Positions 36,001 through 48,469 of a stretch of 64,000 nucleotides of DNA are shown piece after piece (the stretch's first letter is position 1; each line of letters starts with the position of its first letter). The position numbers and the translations under genes were made by a program. The notes under the pieces were generated by a model, which worked only from the letters and a program-made list of their open reading frames with translations, was not told the origin of the DNA and did not search any database. The DNA is from Euptelea pleiosperma (lineage: Eukaryota > Streptophyta > Magnoliopsida > Ranunculales > Eupteleaceae). The stretch lies in NCBI GenBank assembly GCA_035048495.1, contig CM068548.1, positions 14,435,464 through 14,499,463 of the forward strand, read 5' to 3'.

Positions 36001-36487
36001 AGCATTATGCCGTTAATTTATTAAACCATATCTAGCTAAAACCCTATAAGACGTGAAATTTAAACCATATCTACAAAGTCCAGTGCATTGTTCAAGCATC
36101 CATTTTTTTAATTGAAATTTTTATATATTTTTTAATACTCTTCTTCTAGGCCTTGATACTACTTTGTCTCAGCCCTGGCCCTTGAGGGTAGGGCTAGGGC
36201 TAGGGCTAGGGCGTACTTAGTTCAGGCCCTCTAAGGGGTACGGACGGGCTAGGTTCTACCCTATTCCATCACTTTGACAGCCCTACTATTAGAGAGTTGG
36301 GGTTTTGAAATTTCTTCTGTTACTCTTGTAAAACGTAGAAGAGGTTTGTTCCCTTCGTTGGTGATCTCTCATTCTCAATAATGAATCAATTGCAATCTCC
36401 GTCGATATAGTCAATATCATATGAACCGCATATATCTTGTATTATGATTTGCTTCTTTCTTCTTTTTTCTTCTTTTAACTTTGCATC

Positions 36488-36741
36488 TTAGGCCCTGCTT
36501 TGTTCGCTGCACTGGGATGCATTTTGCACTTCAATGCAAATGCGGTGAGTTGCATTGCAATCACTTACCATAGTTTTTGGGCTGCACATGCTTGCATCAA
36601 TTTTCTTAAAGAGTTTGCAAGGGCTTGGCAACCACTTGCACAGCAACGCATTTACTTGCCCCCAACCAATCATGTGTAATCCCAAGACCATGGCAAGTGG
36701 GTGCATTGCATCCGATTTGCATTGAACCAAGCAAGGCCTAA
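36488..36741. mobile_element. TIR element of about 250 bp
   Basis: TTAGGCCCTGCTTTGTTC on the left mirrors GAACCAAGCAAGGCCTAA on the right. The inside repeats GCATTGCA/TGCATTG motifs. The open frame through it is an artefact. Target duplication not identifiable. Confidence 0.6.
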
Positions 36742-37188
36742 GGAATAAGGATGTGTTCATTTCCAACATTTTAGGATATGAGATTTTGTTGACTATAGCT
36801 ACAAACCCACTTACATGTTTCAGTTCCTTGGACAGACCATTCGATGGGCAGTAATCAAGCTGATCAGATGATGGTAAACATTCATCCGTGACCTTGATGG
36901 ACCATAAGTCGTGCTATTTTTGAACATATAGAAAAATGAAATAGACAAAGGTTGCAACACCGTTAAGGTGCAACTAAGGCGGGTTGTATCGGACTGGGGG
37001 TCAACCCAAACCCAACCAGAGGTCCCAAGCGTAGTCCAACCTGATCAGCTCGGGCCAAATGCGCACTGCCCATGCCTAATTTGAGCTGCTCATCTTTAAA
37101 GACAAGTACAATCAAATTAGGTCAGTTTTAGCACCAAAAATGAAAGGGCTAACAAAGAAAGGGCTATCATAGAAGTAAAAGATTTATA

Positions 37189-37348
37189 TCTATATAACAA
37201 GGGAGCTCAGTTGTCTCCCCCTCTTATAGGCTTCAATAAAGAAGGGCCGAGATCTTATCCCCCAACTAGATGGTGGATCTCAGCCATTCACACCCGATTT
37301 TGGCAAATGCTTTGTCGGGGAGTGCTGTTGGCACGGGCCACCCACTAA
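37189..37348 (+). mobile_element. Short non-autonomous Helitron
   Basis: 160 bp, starting TCTATATAACAAGGG, ending GGCCACCCACTAA, with a GTGCTGTTGGCAC hairpin shortly before the end, inserted between A and T. It matches the minus-strand copies in the TAF9 intron. Confidence 0.8.
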
Positions 37349-37883
37349 TGGTATACAACAGAGGTTGGGCTCGGAAAACCTAACCTAAATCCTGGTAGGG
37401 CTCTGAAATCCCAGCCTAAGCTTAACCTGAGGTCAGAAAAGTGCAACCCAAATCCAACCGAAAGTCGAGTTTGGCCCTAGGGCTCATGTTGGGCCCATAT
37501 TGCACTCCTACCACATGGGCTGAAATCTGTTGGATCTAGGGGCTGAAATCTCCCGAACCCAATATATCAAGGTATCACAAGAACAGAGCATCAGCAGCCA
37601 TGCACACGCACATACACGACAGTGTATAGCAAAAATATATATGAAACATACTGTGCACATAATGCATAAATATCGATTATCTGTATAAGTAGAAGTTTCC
37701 AGATATAAGCATTTATGGAGAAATTTACATTGGGCCTGATTGTGTGCATCACGCATACACCATCATCAATATATCCCTTCATAACTACACGTTCATATTC
37801 CATCTTACATATATCAACAGTCGAAATAAGCCTTCTAATGCAAACCATAAACAAAGACAGCTACTTTTCCTCTGGACAACATT

Positions 37884-40800
37884 CTATGCAACAACCGGGT
37901 AGGAAGCACAAGTGGCGATACCTGCAACCGGAACATCAACATTAGTTTCGATCATATTGATTTAAATCGACGGTTACGTTCATCCAATTAGAGAAAATTT
38001 CGAACTATGGCCCACCCAAGAAATGTCCATGATTAGATTGGCTGGATCAATGGGTATGTTGATCTAATTGGATGACTGGCGACATTATACAATATCATGT
38101 TTGTATAGGATTTGAATTCCAACTCTTATACGGTGTTTGGTTTGAGTGAATAACAAAGAGAACAGAAAGAAGGTGCCAGCTTGCTCAGTTGGTAAAGTTT
38201 GTCGGTGATGATACCATAGACCTGGGTTCAAAACCCCCCTTCAAGTTACCGATCTCTTTTTTAAAACAGGCTTAACTACAGTACTACAACAACAACAAAA
38301 AAACCACAAAAAAAAAAAAAAAAGAGCTGAAAGAATGTAGGGTAGGGCCGTAGGGGTGTCAATTTGTACCTAATTAACCAATACCCGATAAGAATTGGTA
38401 CTGATTTTCTCTGGTTCCGGACTAACGACTTCAAAACTGAACTCAAAAAACCCTGAACCGAAGTACGTAATGGGTTCATGTTCTCGGTATACACGAACTG
38501 GACAGATGGGACTCGGAAATTAGTGTTAAAGATGGTTAAGGTTCTTCAAAAATTTAGTATGAAAGCCAATTTATTTATAAGTTTTTTCTATAAAACACAC
38601 GAGAACCCGATACCCAATGGGATAATTGGATATTTATTGTTTCCGGTTCGGGTACGCTTCTGTGTACCTTGATACCCGAACTGGAACCGACCTATTGACA
38701 CTCCTACAGTAGAGAGAACTGAGAAACTCACCACACATGTTCTTCCCCATCTCTATCTTGAAGTAGCCATTGTCACCCCAGTCTCCCCCCCATGAGTTCT
38801 TAACCAGCCAATATGGGATGCCATTTTCGACACCGTACCCAACAGCCAGAACAGCATGATTTACATCCTGCCAATCAGAGTCAAGTAATGTTAGTAAGAT
38901 ATACATACATCACACATATGCACAATGTTAAGTAGCATATGTGAATCATGTTGATCGTCGAACTTTATGTGTGCATGGTTGCATAATCTATATATGGTAT
39001 CTACCAAGGTTTTAAATTTCGATTTTGGTAACCATTTCGGTGAAGTCAAAAACCAAAATTTCGGCAATTTCTGTGGATTTCGGTTTAGAAAGCTATATTT
39101 CAAGTATTTTGGTACTCACAGAAATCGAAATTTTGGCGGCCGAAACAGAACATGCATGAACAGCTTAATGCAATTCCCATGACCTAGATTTTAGAACAAA
39201 ATATTTACTTCTCTCTTAGCCACATGACCTAGATTTTGGAACATAATACTTCTCTTAACACTTTTTTTTTTAGAAACACCAGTATGTTTGGAGGAGAAGC
39301 ATCTTCATTTCTCAAAATTCAAGACATGGATACAGATATTCACACCCCTTGCAATATGTCCATATTATGCTTTAATTTATTTTTTATGCTAAGACGGTGT
39401 TTCGCATTGTGGAAAATAAGCAGAAAAGCGGCTTATTGCAGTTTGGGTCTTTTGGGATGGATTTTAGCAGTTTGGACCGACACCTTTTTGTGGGTTTTCG
39501 AGTAAAAGCATAAGCAGCTGAAAAACTGCTTTTGCTTATGGCTTATGGCTTATGGCTTATGGAGACCGCAGTTTATGTTAAATTTAATAAATACCAAAAC
39601 TGTCCTTCAAACCTTTAATAACTTTCATAATGATAAAACAATTCCTTCTAAGCCTAAAATAAATTTTCTAAATAACAAATGCATCCCAAAATAACTTTTC
39701 CAAATAACAAAACTACTCAAACTCAATGCTTTTACCCATCTATATAACAAAATAGGGAAGTTGTCTTATCTCTTATCTTATCCGGCTTCATAAGATAAAG
39801 AGTGGTTGAGATCAAATCCATCCATCTAATGTGGATGGTTTAGATTTCAACCACTCAATCCCCCTCATTTATTCAATCACTCCCTTATTTGACCCGGCGC
39901 GCAACAGATGGTGAGGAGTTTGGGGTTTCCTCAATCAAGGGATTCCAGGTACTTTGTTATTTTCCCCATAGACATAAATAAATCAATGACCATTCGTTAT
40001 TTTCCCATTTTTTCCGTTTTTGCTCGTGTGCATTACAACCCGTTATAATAGTCGTTATAACAGACAAAACAGTAATGCCCCCAATCCGTTACACCGTTTG
40101 AGTCCAATTTTTGCAAACGCTTTTGTCAGAGAGTGCTGCGGGCACGGGTCATTTACTAGTTGCTTACAACAATAAGTTATAAGCCCGACTTACCACAATC
40201 TCAAACGCAACCTAAGTATCATTTTTTTTTCATATTTAATCATGCTAAATGTAATTAAACTTCTAATATTTAGAAGATTTTTACAATAAGATTTGTTATA
40301 ACTTATTATTATATACTTTTGTTGTAAAAAAAAATGAAGAATATGTTACGAGTTAATTAAGCAAGAAATTAAAAATTTGTAATGGTACTAATGACGATAT
40401 CGTATTGTATGGATACGGATATATTGGGCGTATTGATATAGATTATAGTAAATTTCTTGAATCGTATGAAAAAAAACTCACCATGGGAGTGGTGCCACAA
40501 GTGTCGCTGGTGAAAACTCCTCCATTGTACAATCGAAAACCTTGTATCACCTGGAATGCGACACTCACCGGACGAACAAATGCCACTGCATGCTTTAACT
40601 CATCCTCAGCACCCTGCATGTATCTTAAATTAGAAAATGTAGAATCATTCCAACACTGTCGATATTCATGGCGAAGATTTATGGACTTTACCAGGGTGAT
40701 GTTGACCGAGTCAACAACCTTCACACCAACATTCTGCGAAGAAAATTTGCAGACACCATCTTCTCCGGTGTAAGGGTATGCTTGTTCAGTATCGAGACCG

Positions 40801-43800
40801 CCATTGTACTTTATGTACTCGAAGGCTTGCGAGGGCAACCCGCCGTTGCACCCAAAGTTGTTGAATGCCCCCGCGCAGTCCACCAGCTGCTGCTCGGACA
40901 AAGAGATGCCCTTCCCGAATGCCTGCGCATACGCTGCCTCCAGAGCTCCAGTGGTACTGCAATTATTTAAGGATTTTGCACACTTGTTAGTAACTCTCCA
41001 AAGTTTTTTCTCTTAAAGAGTTAAAAGGTGCAGTTGTTTCATGTGCTGAGTGAGTTCCCTAAGGCCAGTTTGGACTTTGGAAACTCATGTTTTCAGGCCT
41101 GGCCCAGTCCTAGCCTAAGAAGAATCAGTTCCATGTTGCAATCTCTTTTCAAAAAGCCAACTCCAGTATTGTTTTAAGTAGGGGTGTCAATTTTACCCGT
41201 TTAATCGGAAAAACACCAGTTCTGGTTCCACGTTTTTGGGAACCAACTTAAAACGAACCAGAACTAGAACAGAGCCAAGAATAACGGTTCCGGTTCTGGG
41301 TAGTTAGATTTGGCCCGAAACCAATAGGAACCGGAACCAATATATAAATATAGTGTTAAAATTGTAATATTATCAATATTTATACTAATAACCCAGAATC
41401 ACAACCAAAACCGACCGGAACCAAATAATCGGTTCCAGTTCCGGATCCATCATTTTGAGAACCAGAACTGACCCGTTGACATCCTAAAAGACAAAATCTG
41501 CAAAAAGCAGGGCTCAAAAAGTGGGCTTCATGAAGTTAACAAACACAGGCCAAACAACTAGACCTGGACTGACCTGGGCTTGCCCCATTTTTTGGGTTTC
41601 CAAACAAGACCACCTAAGATACACATGGTACATAGGGTGCATAGAGCCTATTTTGGTGATTTGTTTGTAACCAAGAGGTCCAAGACCACTAGGGGTGTAA
41701 ACGAGGTCAGCCCAGTAGTGGTTTCATACCTGAATTTGAATAGTCAGGCAGGGCCTTGGGCTGGGATTTATTAAAAATTTAACAAATGCTAGGCCCAGCC
41801 CATTTGCAACCCCAAAAAATAACTGAAGCCAAAGAAGAGTAATAACTCCAAAATATACGATGCACCTAAACTCCTAATGTGAATTGTGGATGATGGGCCC
41901 ACACCATAGATGTGATTGAAGCAAAATTTACCTGAACGTCCAGCAAGATCCACAATGGCCTTGATTTTTGACCGGGCTGACTATGCCTTCTTTCCTCCAG
42001 TCTTTCTGTACAGTCCAAGTATACATAAAATAAGATGATATCAGGATATGTGATTTTTGGACCGTTTATGAAGAATCTCATTGACGGTCCTGAAAAATTA
42101 CTACAGATCGGATGGTTGCGATGGTACAATGTTATGTGTTCTGAAACCAGGCCCAGCCCAACCAGTTGAACCAGAAACCGGTGAACCGGGTCACTAACCC
42201 AGAACTTCTGTTTTCAGTTATATTTTTTAAAAAACTAGAAAAGCCCGGCCTAGTCATCTTTTTGACCGGTTGAACTAGTGAACCGGCTAGTAGACCGGTT
42301 TGGTTTTCAGAGCATTACTTATTGGGCAAACAAACAAATTGCTTGTGACCACTGACCTACCACATTTCCAACACCATGTACAACTAAGATACCGCAGATT
42401 ACAGGATTCACAACACTTGGCCTTGTGAGACATGGTTACCAGCAAGGCAATTGTTTGAGGGGAGGCTTAATTAGGAAAAAATCCCAGTACATCAAACTCT
42501 GAAGTGCCACGTGGCACACTCTTTTGGACCCGCTGTCAATATGAATATCTAGCACACCCCTTGATAGATCCATACACCAAAAAATCAGAATGATTGGTGA
42601 TTTCTAGCCGTTGGATTTGATCATTTATTTATCATGGGCTTCGTGAACATGCCCGTGAATGGGTTCCCAAGCCATGATGAAGAAAATACTCAAATCCAAT
42701 GACTATATAAATGGGCTGAGCTTGGGCTTAACTTTTAAACAAAATTAGCTTAGACCCAGCCCGTTATGTCTACTATTAGCCCGGGCTTGGGCCTAGCCTA
42801 GCTATATTCCGGGCAGTGCTCTACCCGGCCCAAACCCGGCGACTAACACCCCTAGCTAGGCTTAAAACACTGAAAAGCACTTTTGCTTCATTGCAAGTAC
42901 CGTTTGAGGGAGGAGAGCATCAGTTAGCTTGTGGTTGCCCTTTGTGGTGGCAGAACAGTTTTGAGCAGCACCCAGCTTCTGTGTTCGGAACTCCTCCCAG
43001 CTCATATCAGCAAACTCTGTAAACATAATAAACTAAATAAGAAATTGACGGTGTATGATCTACCATATGGCCGGAGAAGTATTTGGGTGCAATCCAACAC
43101 ACCCAACTAGGGTGTACACGGCTAATTTGTACCACAGTAATCAAGTTTCCTGTGATGTCTTGGCTCAAGAATCAACCCAATCAGATGATTGTAACCATAT
43201 GATCTATCAAATTATTTGTACATCAAGGATGCTCGTGAAATTTAATAAATCGTATGGTTATAATAAATCAAACGGTGGACCCTACTTTGGCGGGAGCGTA
43301 GTTACTGTGTGCAAGTTCATAGACCATCCCATAGTAGAAAGTGGATACTAGTGGTGGCGCATCTGGTGTGGGATCATGCACTGTGTACACTTTATTGTCC
43401 TACACACTACACACGAGATAATTTCTAGCCTACGGTGTACCCGCAGTAACACAGGTGCGCAGTTTCTGTGTTTGACCTAAATATGGGAACATAACCAGAA
43501 GGTAATTTCACTGATTTATGCTAAGATGCGCACCTGTATACCTCTCCCTTAACTGAAACCAGACGATCAAAGAAGTCCGATCACGAAATCGTGGAACGAT
43601 ATGACCCGACGGCTCAGATCGTCTGGTGACAAGCCCTCTTCCAGCGCACGTTAGAGTAACTCTTTGAATACTTGAAAGGGGAAAAAAAATGAAGAACTAC
43701 TTACGGTTAAGAGCCAGAGTGTAAGGAAGGCCCTTTCTGTTAGTCGATTTGATCAATTTCAAGCTCTCCACATAATTACTGAATCGAAGCTTTATCTCTT

Positions 43801-44165
43801 CCGCGGTCTCGTACCTCTTGCCGTGCCTAAAATTCACTCACGGCGCATTTTAGTCTCCATAGAATTCAATCAAAGTTATGATACAGATGAATCTATAATT
43901 CTATGACCCATCCGATGATGGATCGGAGGGTTGAGAAATGGATAAAGGTATTTCAAAAGGTATTCGATCACCTTTGAGCGAAACGAGCGAAGGAGAGGGC
44001 GTGACGCGTGTTGCCGATGATTTGGAGGAGAGAGGATTCGAAGTCACGAAAGCCGTCCGATACCAATCGGATCGGGTTCTCATCGTCGAAGCTGGATCCG
44101 GCACGTGCGGCGGCGACACAGCAGAAGAAAAAGAGGAGGAACGAGACAAAGGGAAGGCGAGCCAT
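37884..44165 (-). CDS. Aleurain-like cysteine protease (cathepsin H / oryzain gamma type)
   Basis: Papain-family vacuolar protease. Eight exons join in phase: 44165-43972, 43826-43705, 43016-42901, 42005-41932, 40956-40692, 40613-40482, 38867-38732 and 37921-37884; 358 codons, the usual length. I chose ATG 44165 (MARLPFVSF) over one 30 bp upstream because it starts at the signal peptide, which runs to about residue 25. An I29 propeptide follows ([35 protein letters not shown]). [11 protein letters not shown] matches the cathepsin H mini-chain that gives aminopeptidase activity. Catalytic residues: Gln and Cys in [14 protein letters not shown] (exon 4), His in [12 protein letters not shown] and Asn in [10 protein letters not shown] (exon 7). 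The end is CASYPVVA. There is no granulin domain. Introns hold several MITEs and a Helitron. A second terminal exon copy lies downstream at 35.8 kb. Confidence 0.95.
38168..38262 (+). repeat. tRNA-related SINE head or tRNA relic
   Basis: GCTTGCTCAGTTGGTAAAG resembles a pol III A box and GGTTCAAAACC a B box, about 45 bases apart, followed by a T-run after CGATCTC. The cloverleaf is not intact, so it is not a working tRNA gene. It lies in the last intron of the protease gene. Confidence 0.45.
38351..38706. mobile_element. MITE with TAGGGGTGTCAAT ends
   Basis: TAGGGGTGTCAAT on the left and ATTGACACTCCTA on the right bound 356 bp with further inner symmetry (CCCGATA...GGGTATC). It ends 26 bp before the donor-side end of exon 7 (38732). 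A related element is at 41179-41486. Confidence 0.7.
39389..40216. mobile_element. TIR element split by a nested Helitron, protease intron 6
   Basis: CTAAGACGGTGTTTCGCATTGTGG on the left matches the inverted right end CTTAGGTTGCGTTTGAGATTGTGG. Inside are TTATGGCTTATGG decamer repeats (about 39537-39562) and a complete Helitron (39739-40159). Without the Helitron the element is about 400 bp. The hAT-like assignment rests only on the end sequence type. Confidence 0.6.
39739..40159 (+). mobile_element. Longer non-autonomous Helitron nested in a TIR element
   Basis: 421 bp, starting TCTATATAACAAAATAGGG and ending CATTTACTAG between A and T, with a GTGCTGCGGGCAC hairpin before the end. It shares its inner sequence with the first copy of the 13144-13865 array. 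Confidence 0.8.
41179..41486. mobile_element. MITE with TAGGGGTGTCAA ends
   Basis: TAGGGGTGTCAATTTTACCCG on the left mirrors GACCCGTTGACATCCTA on the right, with many GGAACC/GGTTCC blocks between. It lies in the intron between exons 4 and 5 of the protease gene. Confidence 0.65.
42500..42640. repeat. Single arm of a G-box-family element in a protease intron
   Basis: AGTGCCACGTGGCACACTC with CACGTG at 42508-42513, followed by the family's TGATTGGTGATTTCTAGCCGTTGGATTTGA. No inverted arm is seen nearby. Confidence 0.65.
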
Positions 44166-44495
44166 CTGTCTGTCTGTGCTCTCTCCAGTCTCCAAGGTCT
44201 GAGGCCGAGATGGGGGAGAAAGGCGAGAAGAACGTGGGATTTATTGAAGATGGATTGGTGGAGTGCTAATGACCTTACCGTATTTTTTTACGTATTTCAT
44301 ACGGATGACGTATTTGCTGACGTGGAAGGTTCTTCATTATTTTGTCGTCATACGTGTGAATCTTTTGTTTTCCGTCGAAGTCTGTTTGCTGAACCATCAA
44401 AAAGCTTAGGAAGTAACGTCTAAACTCTAAAGTGCGATACTTTCATAATGACGAAAATAACCTTGAGTCTTTCACCATATATTTAGATGTGCATA

Positions 44496-44831
44496 GGAGT
44501 AATACTTGCCTGACCACCCATAATATGAGCCACGTGGTACACTCTTAGAGGATGATGACCGTATGGATGTCTACCCAATCCCTAGCTTGATTAGTGATTT
44601 CAAACCATTGGATTTTTGTACTCAAATATTGGTAAATAATGTTCAAATTCTTACGGTTAAAATCAACCCATGAAAATGAGTTCAGCTAACGGTTAGAAAT
44701 CACTGATCAGGTTTATTTTGGATTTATAAGTCCACCAGGGGATTGGCCAAACATCTATACGGTCGGTGTCCTCTAATAGATTGCCATGTGGCTTATATAG
44801 TGGGTATGATTAGGGTCAGGTAAGAATTTTA
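44496..44831. mobile_element. G-box foldback element upstream of the protease gene
   Basis: The GAGTAATACTTGCCTGACC left end is mirrored by GGTCAGGTAAGAATTTTAT on the right. CACGTG at 44531-44536; the right arm has CATGTG. It lies about 330 bp upstream of the protease start codon. Confidence 0.75.
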
Positions 44832-44854
44832 TTTATGAGATTTTTTGAAAATTC

Positions 44855-45250
44855 GGGTCGGACTCCAGTTACCGCCCTAAAATGACAGGCTCTATTACAG
44901 GACACAGTATGAGCCACGTGGCATACTCTTAGAGGAATCTGATCGTATGGATGTTTGGCCAATCCCTAGGTGGACCTACAAATCAAAAATCAGCCTGATT
45001 AGTGATTTCAGGCGTTGGATCTTTGTACCTCAAATACATGCTCCAATTCCCACAGCTGAGATCAACCTATGAAATAAGTCCAATGCAATGCCTATAAATC
45101 ACTAATCAGGCTGATTTTTGGTTTGTACGTCTATCTAGGGATTGGCCAAGCATCCATACGGTCAGAGTCCTCTAAGAGTGTCTCACGTGGCTCATATTGT
45201 GTCCTGTAATGGGAGCTTATCATTTTAGGGCGGTAACTGGAGCCCGAACC
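44855..45250. mobile_element. G-box foldback element, GGGTCGGACTCC-ended subfamily
   Basis: Left GGGTCGGACTCCAGTTACCG mirrors right CGGTAACTGGAGCCCGAACC. CACGTG at 44915-44920 and 45184-45189. It lies directly next to the previous copy, only about 25 bp away, and is close in sequence to 32327-32720. Confidence 0.85.
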
Positions 45251-45559
45251 ATTCTAAAATTATAGGGTTTGTTGAATATTTCGAATTGTTTTGTGATGTT
45301 TCGAAACCATAGGACAGCCTGGGTATTTTGTAGGAAAGAAAGGACGTATGCATAATATTCTCTCTTGATATTTTTAATTAGAAATTTTAGCTAGAAACGC
45401 TGTCATCTCTATCTCGCCGTCTGTTACAACAGCAGATAGAATCTCTTGGATCAATTACCACCGCACAATAATTCACTCTTCAGTTCAGATACGAAACCAA
45501 CGTAAAATCCCAAACTTGACTGACGTTTCCTACGAATTAACAAAAATGCCATCCACTCA

Positions 45560-45963
45560 GAGTAAAACTTCTGTCACAGCGCTGTGACAGATGCTTCTGT
45601 CACAACGCACAATAGGAGCCATGTGGCACATTCTTAGTGGACCATTATCGTATGGATGTTTGGCTAGTTCCTCGGTAGACCTGCAAACAAAAATAAACCT
45701 GATTAGTGATTTATAAGCGATTCGATTGAAGTTATTTTCATGGGTTGATTTTAACGGTAGGAATTTGAGAATAATTGACCATTATTTTCGTGCACAGATC
45801 CAAAGGTTTTAAATCACTAATAAAGCTGATTTTTGATTTTCAGGTCCACCGAGGGACTGGTCAAACATCCATACGGTTATCGTCCACTAAGAGTATGCCA
45901 CGTGGCTCGTATTGTGCGCTGTGACAGAAGCTTTTGTCATACGCCGTGACAGAAGTTTTACTC
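45560..45963. mobile_element. G-box foldback element, GAGTAAAACTTCTGTCAC-ended
   Basis: 404 bp. GAGTAAAACTTCTGTCACAG on the left mirrors CTGTGACAGAAG...GTGACAGAAGTTTTACTC on the right. CACGTG at 45899-45904; the left arm has CATGTG. It shares its ends with 29909-30315. Confidence 0.85.
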
Positions 45964-46828
45964 ACCACGAAAACTTCAGCTTAATTAACTCAACAGATCT
46001 GATTTGGTATCTTCAGCAGTACCAAATTAAATGATCAAGTTTGTTGCATCACCATTGCGGCTTAAATCTTAGAGATATAGACGACCCAGGAACTCGCAAG
46101 ACCATTTAATTCGATAGCTCGCGAAATATCAGATGTTATCTACCTTTGCTGTCGAAGTTGGAAATTACGAACAGAATCTTTTACTTTTCAACGGAAGAAT
46201 ATTGTTATAGACACGTGTTAAGTAACGAATGGTTGGATCAACAATCAAAATTGACGCCAACATTAAAATATCCAAGTGGTTACTCGTTACCATCTTATCT
46301 ATTTATTACTAAAAAAGAGTCGTGCTATCACGGATAACCGGACAAAAATACGTGCAGTTGAGGCCATTTCACCGTTGGATTCCAGAGATCCATTCGGTTG
46401 AAAGAAAAAGCACAACACTGGGGGATATTTTAACGTGTTTAGCCAGATGCAATAGAGGTTATGTGTGTCAGTGATATATCACACATCAACTAGCTAGAAT
46501 TGATCTGGATCGTTTAACTAGCGTACCAAAATGGTTGACCAAAAGTTACGACATAAAACATACAGGATAGTGGAGAATATTAGAATACGACGTACAAGTC
46601 TTTCTATTGAAAGATAGCATTGTAATAGGCTGTAACGCAACAATCATCCCGATCGTGTGCTCATAACTTCATGACGTGTAGACTTTTTTCCATGACTAAT
46701 ACCATACCAGATTTTGGGGCTATGTTTAGATGGCCCACCAATTGAAACAGTCGGAGCTGATCTAATAGGGGCTGTGTGATTAGTGAACCGCATAAAGTCG
46801 AAAAGTTTCCACGTAGGGACTTTTTCTG

Positions 46829-47110
46829 CCAGCCATGTGGCACACTCTATTTTGGCCCACTGACCTCATGAATGATTGACCAATCCCTTGATGGACCTAC
46901 AAACTAACAATCAGCATGATTGATGTTCTTTAGAGCGTTTTATGGGGTGATTTCTATCCGTTGGATTCAGGTATTTTGTTGGGTCCTCAGATTGAATGGC
47001 TGGAGATCGATTACCAATCAGGCTGATTGTTAGTGTATAGGTCCATCAATGGTGGCTCAATCATTCATGGGTCAGCAATCAGCATGCACTATGAGTGTGG
47101 CGTCTGGCCG
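46829..47110. mobile_element. Diverged foldback element of the same superfamily
   Basis: GCCATGTGGCACACTC...CATGAATGATTGACCAATCCCTTGATGGACC on the left is mirrored by GGTCCATCAATGG...CAATCATTCATGGGTCAG...GAGTGTGGC on the right. The G-box is absent. Confidence 0.65.
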
Positions 47111-48125
47111 TTCAAACCAAAAAAATCAGTCTTCGTTAATAACGCTGTCATCCTGAGAACGACGTCTAGGTCCGACCGTTGATTTACGTGTGATGAATCC
47201 GAATGAGCATCAACGGTGTAGACCTGGCTAGAACGTCCTTCTCACTATGAAAGAAACGCAGCTCAAAATAATTTATTTTTCTATCTTTTTTCGGTAAGCA
47301 GCTTCAACTCAGAACTCTGGGGCCCCACGTCTTGATGAGATATTAACATTAAGTCAATTTTGTGGGTACATAAATAATTACGTATAATTATTAAGAAAAA
47401 CCAAAACACTATGATGGTAAGCATGACAGGCTGTGCGGGCCCTAGCCAAAAAAAATATCAAGATCTGAACTGATGATGTTTTGTGGTTGTTAAAGATTCC
47501 AAATAGTTTCCATATCTAGATGTAAATAAATAGTGGACACATGACACACATGTGAGTAGGCCTGTCAATGGGTCGAGTCGGGTTGCCCCGAAAATCTGAT
47601 CAGATCAAATAACATCGAGTTTGATCGGATCGGAGCCCACCGATCCCAAGACTTTCATCCTTGCCTAGAAATCATATCGGATTGGTTCTTGATCAACCTT
47701 GATATGACCCAGTAATACCCTGAACTAATAATATATATAAAATAATATTGTACATATTTTATATCTATTCATAACGTGTCTTTTGTTGATTATATAGACA
47801 GTTGGTGTTTTTCTATAACTGAACTTTTTTTTTATGGCCCACGTGGGCGAAGGGTAGATCTAGAATGAATATTTTTCGATTTGAATATAAGCATATCTGA
47901 ATCTGAATCAGAAAAATATATTGGATATCCGAATATTATTAATGAAATATGTTATACTGATAAAATGCACCTTTTGCAATTTGACTTTGGGAATTTGTAA
48001 CTTTTACTCTTTGATTTAAATTTAACAAGTTTAGAAATCGTATCAACTCAATACTGGGTTGTACTCAGCGGCGGAGCCAGGATTTTGTTTCAGAGGGGGC
48101 ACAATCAATTGAGTAGAACTGCCCA
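47111..48125. other. Gene-free stretch
   Basis: Non-coding. Contains a single AGGCCTGTCAATGGGTCGAG-type MITE end near 47559, a short AT-rich zone with palindromic ATAT strings (47720-47950), and nothing else I recognise. Confidence 0.5.
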
Positions 48126-48440
48126 AGGTTTAAAAGTGGCCGTTATAATAGTACAAATAATAGTACAAAGGCGCAAAAACAAAAAATAACAGGAAAATAA
48201 TGAAAATAGTGAAAAATAATGGCACCAAAATTTAAAATTTTAATTTCAAATTTTCGATAAAAATATTACAGGCGTTTTTTTTTTTCCATTTTTTTTCAGA
48301 AAATAACGGTAATTATTTTCGTTATAACAGAAAAATAATGGATGTTATTTTCTAAGAGTTAAAACGGTACATAACGTAAATGGGGAGGTCAGAATCTGTA
48401 ATAACCACCGTTATTTTCATTATAACGGCTGTTTTTTAAA
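48126..48440. mobile_element. Foldback element with AAGGTTTAAA/TTTAAACC ends
   Basis: AAGGTTTAAAAGTGGCCGTT on the left mirrors AACGGCTGTTTTTTAAACC on the right; the inside is rich in ATAACGG and AAAATAAC. Related copies are at 55361-55658 and, decayed, at 52690-52940. Confidence 0.65.
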
Positions 48441-48469
48441 CCATGGACCCGCCTCAATATATGCCATGT

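Noticed and set aside
36185..36215. GGGCTAGGGCTAGGGCTAGGG, telomere-like repeat
   Set aside because: The plant telomere unit is TTTAGGG; this is a short GGGCTA run inside a GC-rich MITE-like block, with no array.
38168..38240. Functional tRNA gene
   Set aside because: A- and B-box-like strings are present but acceptor and anticodon stems do not pair, so a SINE head or relic is more likely.
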